33,672 nt of DNA, taken from Betaproteobacteria bacterium (GTDB lineage Bacteria; Pseudomonadota; Gammaproteobacteria; Burkholderiales; Casimicrobiaceae). Positions 30,390-33,672 of the stretch are shown here, piece by piece. The number at the start of each line of letters is the position of its first letter. Positions within the stretch are counted from its first letter, which is position 1. Below the pieces are notes generated by a model, which had not been told where the DNA came from, did not search any database, and saw only the letters and a list, made by a program, of their open reading frames with translations. The position numbers and the translations under genes are program-made. The stretch covers positions 1-33,672 of the forward strand of contig VBCG01000008.1 of NCBI GenBank assembly GCA_005881895.1, in the 5' to 3' direction.

Positions 30390-31782
30390 GTGGATCCAAC
30401 GACCGACGAGCTCCGCCGCGTTTTTGAGTTGCAGCGCGCCGCTTTCGCGCGGGAACATTATCCGACCCTCGCGAGGCGGCGCGATCGGCTAACGCGGCTT
30501 TTGAATATCGTCACGGTGCACGAGAGCGCGCTGTGCGCGGCAATCGACTGCGATTTCGGCCATCGTTCTGCGCAGGAAACGCGTCTCGCGGAGTTGTACA
30601 TTGTTGCTGCGGAAATCCGGCACGCGCTGCGCCATTTGCGACGCTGGATGCGCGCGCGCCGCGTCGCGACGCCGCTCAAGTTCTTGCCGGCATCGGCACG
30701 CATTCTGCCGCAGCCGCTCGGCGTCGTCGGCGTAATCAGTCCCTGGAATTATCCGGTGCAGCTTGGGCTCGCGCCGGCGGTCGGCGCGCTCGCCGCGGGC
30801 AATCGCGTTCTGCTCAAACCGTCGGAAGTCACACCGGAAACGTCGGGCCTGCTAAACGAGCTGATCGGCCGCGAATTTTCTAATGAAGAATTCTCCGTGA
30901 TGCTTGGCAACGCAGACATCGGTCAGGCCTTCGCCCGGCTGCCGTTCGATCACCTGTTCTTTACGGGCTCGACCGCGGTCGGACGCGCGGTCGCTCGCGC
31001 GGCGGCCGAGAATCTCACGCCAGTGACGCTCGAGCTTGGCGGCAAGTCGCCGGCGCTCTTCGATCGCGATGCCGATTTCGCGTTGGCCGCACCGCGGCTC
31101 GTTGCGGGCAAGCTGTTGAACGCCGGGCAAACGTGTATTGCGCCCGACTACGCGCTCGTGCCGGCGGACCGCGTCGACGCATTCATCGCCGCCGTCACGA
31201 CTCTACCCGTCATTCGACGACAATCCGGATTACACGTCGATCGTCAACGAGCGACATCATCATCGGCTCTTGGGTCTCCTCGACGATGCCAGCGCGAAAG
31301 GAGCGACGATCATTGCGCTGGGCCAAAGCGATGCAAAGTCACGCAAGCTCGCACTGGCGCTCGTAGTCGGCGTCAACGGCGACATGGCGATCATGCGCGA
31401 AGAAATTTTCGGCCCTCTGTTGCCGGTCGAAGCGTACACAACATTGGATGACGCAATCGCGCGTATCAATGCAAGACCGCATCCGCTCGCGTTCTACTAT
31501 TTCGGCGCCGATACGGCGCGGCGCGAACGCGTGCTCCGCGATACGCTCGCCGGCGGCGTCACCGTCAACGACACGCTATGGCATTTCGCGCACGAAGGGC
31601 TGCCGTTCGGTGGCGTCGGCGGATCGGGATTCGGTGCGTATCACGGCGAGCGCAGCTTTCGCACGTTCAGTCACGAAAAGGCGATATTTGCGCAGTCCCG
31701 CGCTGCCGCGGCGCGGCTGTTGTATCCGCCGTACGGCAAGACGTTTGAAAGGATGCTGGCGTTGCTGAAGCGGATGGATTGA
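30390..31782 (+). pseudogene. Frameshifted coniferyl-aldehyde-dehydrogenase-type ALDH
   Basis: This is an NAD(P)-dependent aldehyde dehydrogenase of the CalB group, normally about 475 residues. The first frame (GTG 30390 onward) holds the cofactor and catalytic parts: GVISPWNYPVQL, FFTGSTAVGR, LELGGKSPAL with the catalytic Glu, and NAGQTCIAPDYALVP with the nucleophile Cys. After AFIAAV (about 31197) it loses meaning. The other frame resumes as RLYPSFDDNPDYTSIVNERH, with EEIFGPLLPVEAY and PFGGVGGSGFG through to 31782. A few residues are missing at the junction, so a small deletion with frame change is likely. It lies 12 bases after the DMT gene. A sequencing error remains possible. Confidence 0.8.
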
Positions 31783-31785
31783 TCT

Positions 31786-31836
31786 CCCTCACCCGTTCCC
31801 TCTCCCGCGGGGTGCCGCGATAGCCGCCGGTGAGGG
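31786..31836. terminator. Compound hairpin between convergent genes
   Basis: The outer arms CCCTCACC (31786-31793) and GGTGAGGG (31829-31836) enclose an inner hairpin CGCGG-GGTG-CCGCG (31806-31819). It sits exactly between the ALDH remnant and the exported-protein gene. There is no T-run. Confidence 0.4.
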
Positions 31837-31843
31837 CGCCAAG

Positions 31844-32434
31844 TCATTGCGGGGGCCGTACGCCATCCTTGCTGACTTGAATTCGTGGCGCCGTCAATGT
31901 TCCATCGGGCGCGGCTTGCACCGCCGCAAAGACATACTCACCGGCACGCAAATCCGTGCGCGACCCCGGAACCGCGCGCACGATCGGAATGTTTTGCGGC
32001 ACGTTCATCTTCTTGCTCCCGTCTTTGTATTGCAGCGTGAGTTCGCGCTTGTCGGCTGCGGCAACGATCGAGCTGACGTTCGCGTTGGTCATCATCGAGC
32101 CAGGTTGCAGGTCCCACGGCCCGTGCCCCTCCGGCACCGTAGGCGGCAGGTAATGCACCTCGACTGCCGTCAGCGTTCCGTCGGGCGCTGCGATCGTCGT
32201 TGCGCCAACATAGTCGCCCTGCTTGATGTCCTCGAAGCGAATCGCCTTCGCGACTGCCACCGAGACGTTGTCCGGCACCTGCACTTTGACGTCTTTCCCG
32301 TCGCGCGACTTGACCGACATCACGTTGCCTTCGATCTCGGTGATTGTCCCGCGTAGACGCGTCGTGGTCTGGGCATTGACCGCGTTCGCAACGAGCAATC
32401 CCGCGAGCAGCAGTGCGAAGGACAGACTTTTCAT
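31844..32434 (-). CDS. Exported beta-rich protein (DUF5666-like)
   Basis: This 196-residue protein has a signal peptide MKSLSFALLLAGLLVANAVN-AQ. The mature part has two related beta-rich units: RLRGTITEIEGNVMSVKSRD with VPDNVSVAVAKAIRFEDIKQ, then SSIVAAADKRELTLQYKDGS with VPQNIPIVRAVPGSR. Each ends in an AAPDGTLTA segment. This is typical of OB-like DUF5666-type periplasmic proteins of unknown function. GGAGG 4 bases before ATG 32434 fixes the start. It stands alone between two pseudogenes. Confidence 0.75.
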   Translation of the reverse strand: MKSLSFALLLAGLLVANAVNAQTTTRLRGTITEIEGNVMSVKSRDGKDVKVQVPDNVSVAVAKAIRFEDIKQGDYVGATTIAAPDGTLTAVEVHYLPPTVPEGHGPWDLQPGSMMTNANVSSIVAAADKRELTLQYKDGSKKMNVPQNIPIVRAVPGSRTDLRAGEYVFAAVQAAPDGTLTAPRIQVSKDGVRPPQ

Positions 32435-32509
32435 TGTTCCTCCAGTAGCGGGCGAGCACCGTCTCGTCAACAGCGGTGGCGTGCGCGTTGTTCCATCGCA
32501 CATGGTGAA

Positions 32510-33583
32510 TCAAACATTTTGACGCCGCCCCATCAAATAGGTTGCGGCAACGCTGCGGTCATCGCCCAGGACCGTCCAGGCGAACAAGCGCTCCGGCAAC
32601 GTGGCGGCGCGCTCGATTCGGCGCGCGAGCAACGGTGTGGCGACAAGATCGATCACCAGAAAATCGCCTTCCCTGCCGTGTTCGAAATTGCCGACCCGGT
32701 CGTCGAGGTAGAGCGACCGGGCGCCGCCGAGCGTTGCATGGTAGAGCGTTGAAAGCGGCGCGAGCCGGCCGCCGGCAAGCTGCACGATTTTGTACGCCTC
32801 CGCCTGCGTACGCAGCATCGACAGGCTCGTGCCGCCGCCAATATCGGTGCCCAGTCCAACGCGCACACCGTGAGCGCGCGCAGCGCCGACGTCGAACAGT
32901 CCACTGCCCAGAAACAGTTTCGATGTCGGGCAAAACGACATCGCGGCGCCGGCAGATACCATCCGCGCACGGTCGATATCGTCCAAATAGATGCAGTGTC
33001 CATAGACAGCGCGTTCGCGCACGAGGCCGAAGCGATCGTACACATCGAGATAGCTGCAGCTCCAGGGAAAGACTTCCTTGACCCAGGCGACTTCGCTACG
33101 ATTTTCGGCGATGTGCGTTTGCAGATAGAGACCGGCGTGCTCATCGAGCAGTTGTCCGGCAAGCTCCAGCTGACGTTCGGTCGACGTCGGCGCGAAGCGC
33201 GCGTTACCGCGTAGAGCAGACGATCGGTGCCGTGCCAGCGAGCGATCAACGCCTGCAAATCTTCATAGGAGGATTCGGCCGTGTCGCGCAGGTAGTCGGG
33301 ACAATGACGGTCCATCATGCATTTGCCGCAGAGCATTCGCGCGCCGCGCGCGCCGCCTCGAAGAACGCGTCGACCGATTGCGGATGAACGGTCGCAAATA
33401 CCGCGGCATCGGGCGGCAATGTCGCAACAGTGGTCCCGCCTCGCCGGCGACCTCGACGATACCGTCGACAAGAACAAGCAACCCGTCGTCGAAATATTCG
33501 TATGCGCTTTCGCCGGTCTCGAGAGGATCGGCGAGAAAATGAAACAGCGATGCTCGAAATGCTTCGATGCGTTTCGCTTGCAT
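32510..33583 (-). pseudogene. guaD: Degraded guanine deaminase
   Basis: Guanine deaminase converts guanine to xanthine and is a zinc amidohydrolase. Recognisable pieces lie in order but in changing frames. MQAKRIEAFRASLFHFLADP begins the gene from ATG 33583. VFATVHPQSVDAFFEAA (about 33400-33345) follows after a frame change. Next comes GARMLCGKCMMDRHCPDYLR, then after a further one-base loss near 33203 RFAPTSTERQLELAGQ. YDRFGLVRERAVYGHCIYLD and GLGTDIGGGTSLSML lead to the stop at 32510. About 80-85 residues between LPPDAA and VFATVHPQ are absent, including the metal-binding HxH segment. Three frame changes plus this loss make activity very unlikely. GGAGG is present 11 bases before the ATG. 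Confidence 0.8.
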
Positions 33584-33605
33584 TGGCGAACGTGCCTCCA
33601 CGCGG

Positions 33606-33672
33606 CTACTGCGTCGCGGCGCCTTGCGCAAACCACGTCACGATCAATGCGCGCTCGTCTTCGGTCATTTGC
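33606..33672 (-). CDS. C-terminal end of a cytochrome-c-like protein, possibly urate hydroxylase PuuD (partial)
   Basis: Only 21 codons before the TAG are inside the window, reading QMTEDERALIVTWFAQGAAT. This resembles the end of a cytochrome c domain. PuuD-type urate hydroxylases finish this way and are often next to guanine deaminase genes. The stop is 23 bases before the guanine deaminase ATG, consistent with one purine-catabolism operon. The identification is tentative because so little is visible. Confidence 0.4.
   Translation of the reverse strand, partial: QMTEDERALIVTWFAQGAATQ

Overview
The window is GC-rich, densely coded bacterial chromosome. Three things point to a betaproteobacterium: an EF-P with arginine at position 32 beside its rhamnosyltransferase EarP, a one-piece tmRNA whose encoded tag reads ANDETYALAA, and the overall gene content. 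I cannot name a genus. I see no rRNA, tRNA, CRISPR array, prophage or complete insertion sequence.

Layout. (1) 1-5911: mfd (C-terminus cut by the window edge), a divergent DMT-family transporter, a perfect 23-bp inverted repeat between convergent genes, and a frameshifted manC/algA. (2) 6082-14659: a regulatory and stress island. It holds a sigma-54 enhancer-binding protein, a NarL-type response regulator, a receiver-only protein and, further on, a CHASE3 histidine kinase. Around them lie small envelope/stress genes: entericidin, AI-2E-family permease, CsbD, a periplasmic C-X10-C repeat protein, a Ser/Pro-rich lipoprotein, DUF1328, DUF883 and a ferritin-like protein. Three clear -24/-12 promoters precede the entericidin, CsbD and DUF1328 clusters. 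A recurring element (TAGGAC-N7-GACA and variants) lies upstream of the regulators and of the sigma-54 promoters. (3) 14830-19720: ssrA with its terminator hairpin, a repeat-like downstream stretch, a 1200-residue DUF748/AsmA-like protein and tag. (4) 19811-24712, minus strand: otsA (fused to an N-terminal two-TM sensor-like module), otsB, earP, efp. (5) 24824-27386, minus strand: an overlapping NMT1/THI5-type ABC importer. (6) 27537-30377: a divergent alkylation-repair operon (Ada-AlkA fusion, Ogt) and a second DMT transporter. (7) 30390-33672: a frameshifted coniferyl-aldehyde-type dehydrogenase, a small exported protein, a heavily damaged guanine deaminase and the last codons of what may be a urate hydroxylase PuuD.

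The most interesting feature is region 2. It looks like a self-contained sigma-54 stress circuit: kinase, two receivers, its own sigma-54 activator, sigma-54 promoters in front of small envelope genes, and a shared cis-element that may autoregulate the system. Other notable points are the membrane-anchored trehalose-6-phosphate synthase and three broken catabolic/biosynthetic genes, one of which has lost its metal-binding segment. Assignments rest on motifs read by eye; no database search was possible.
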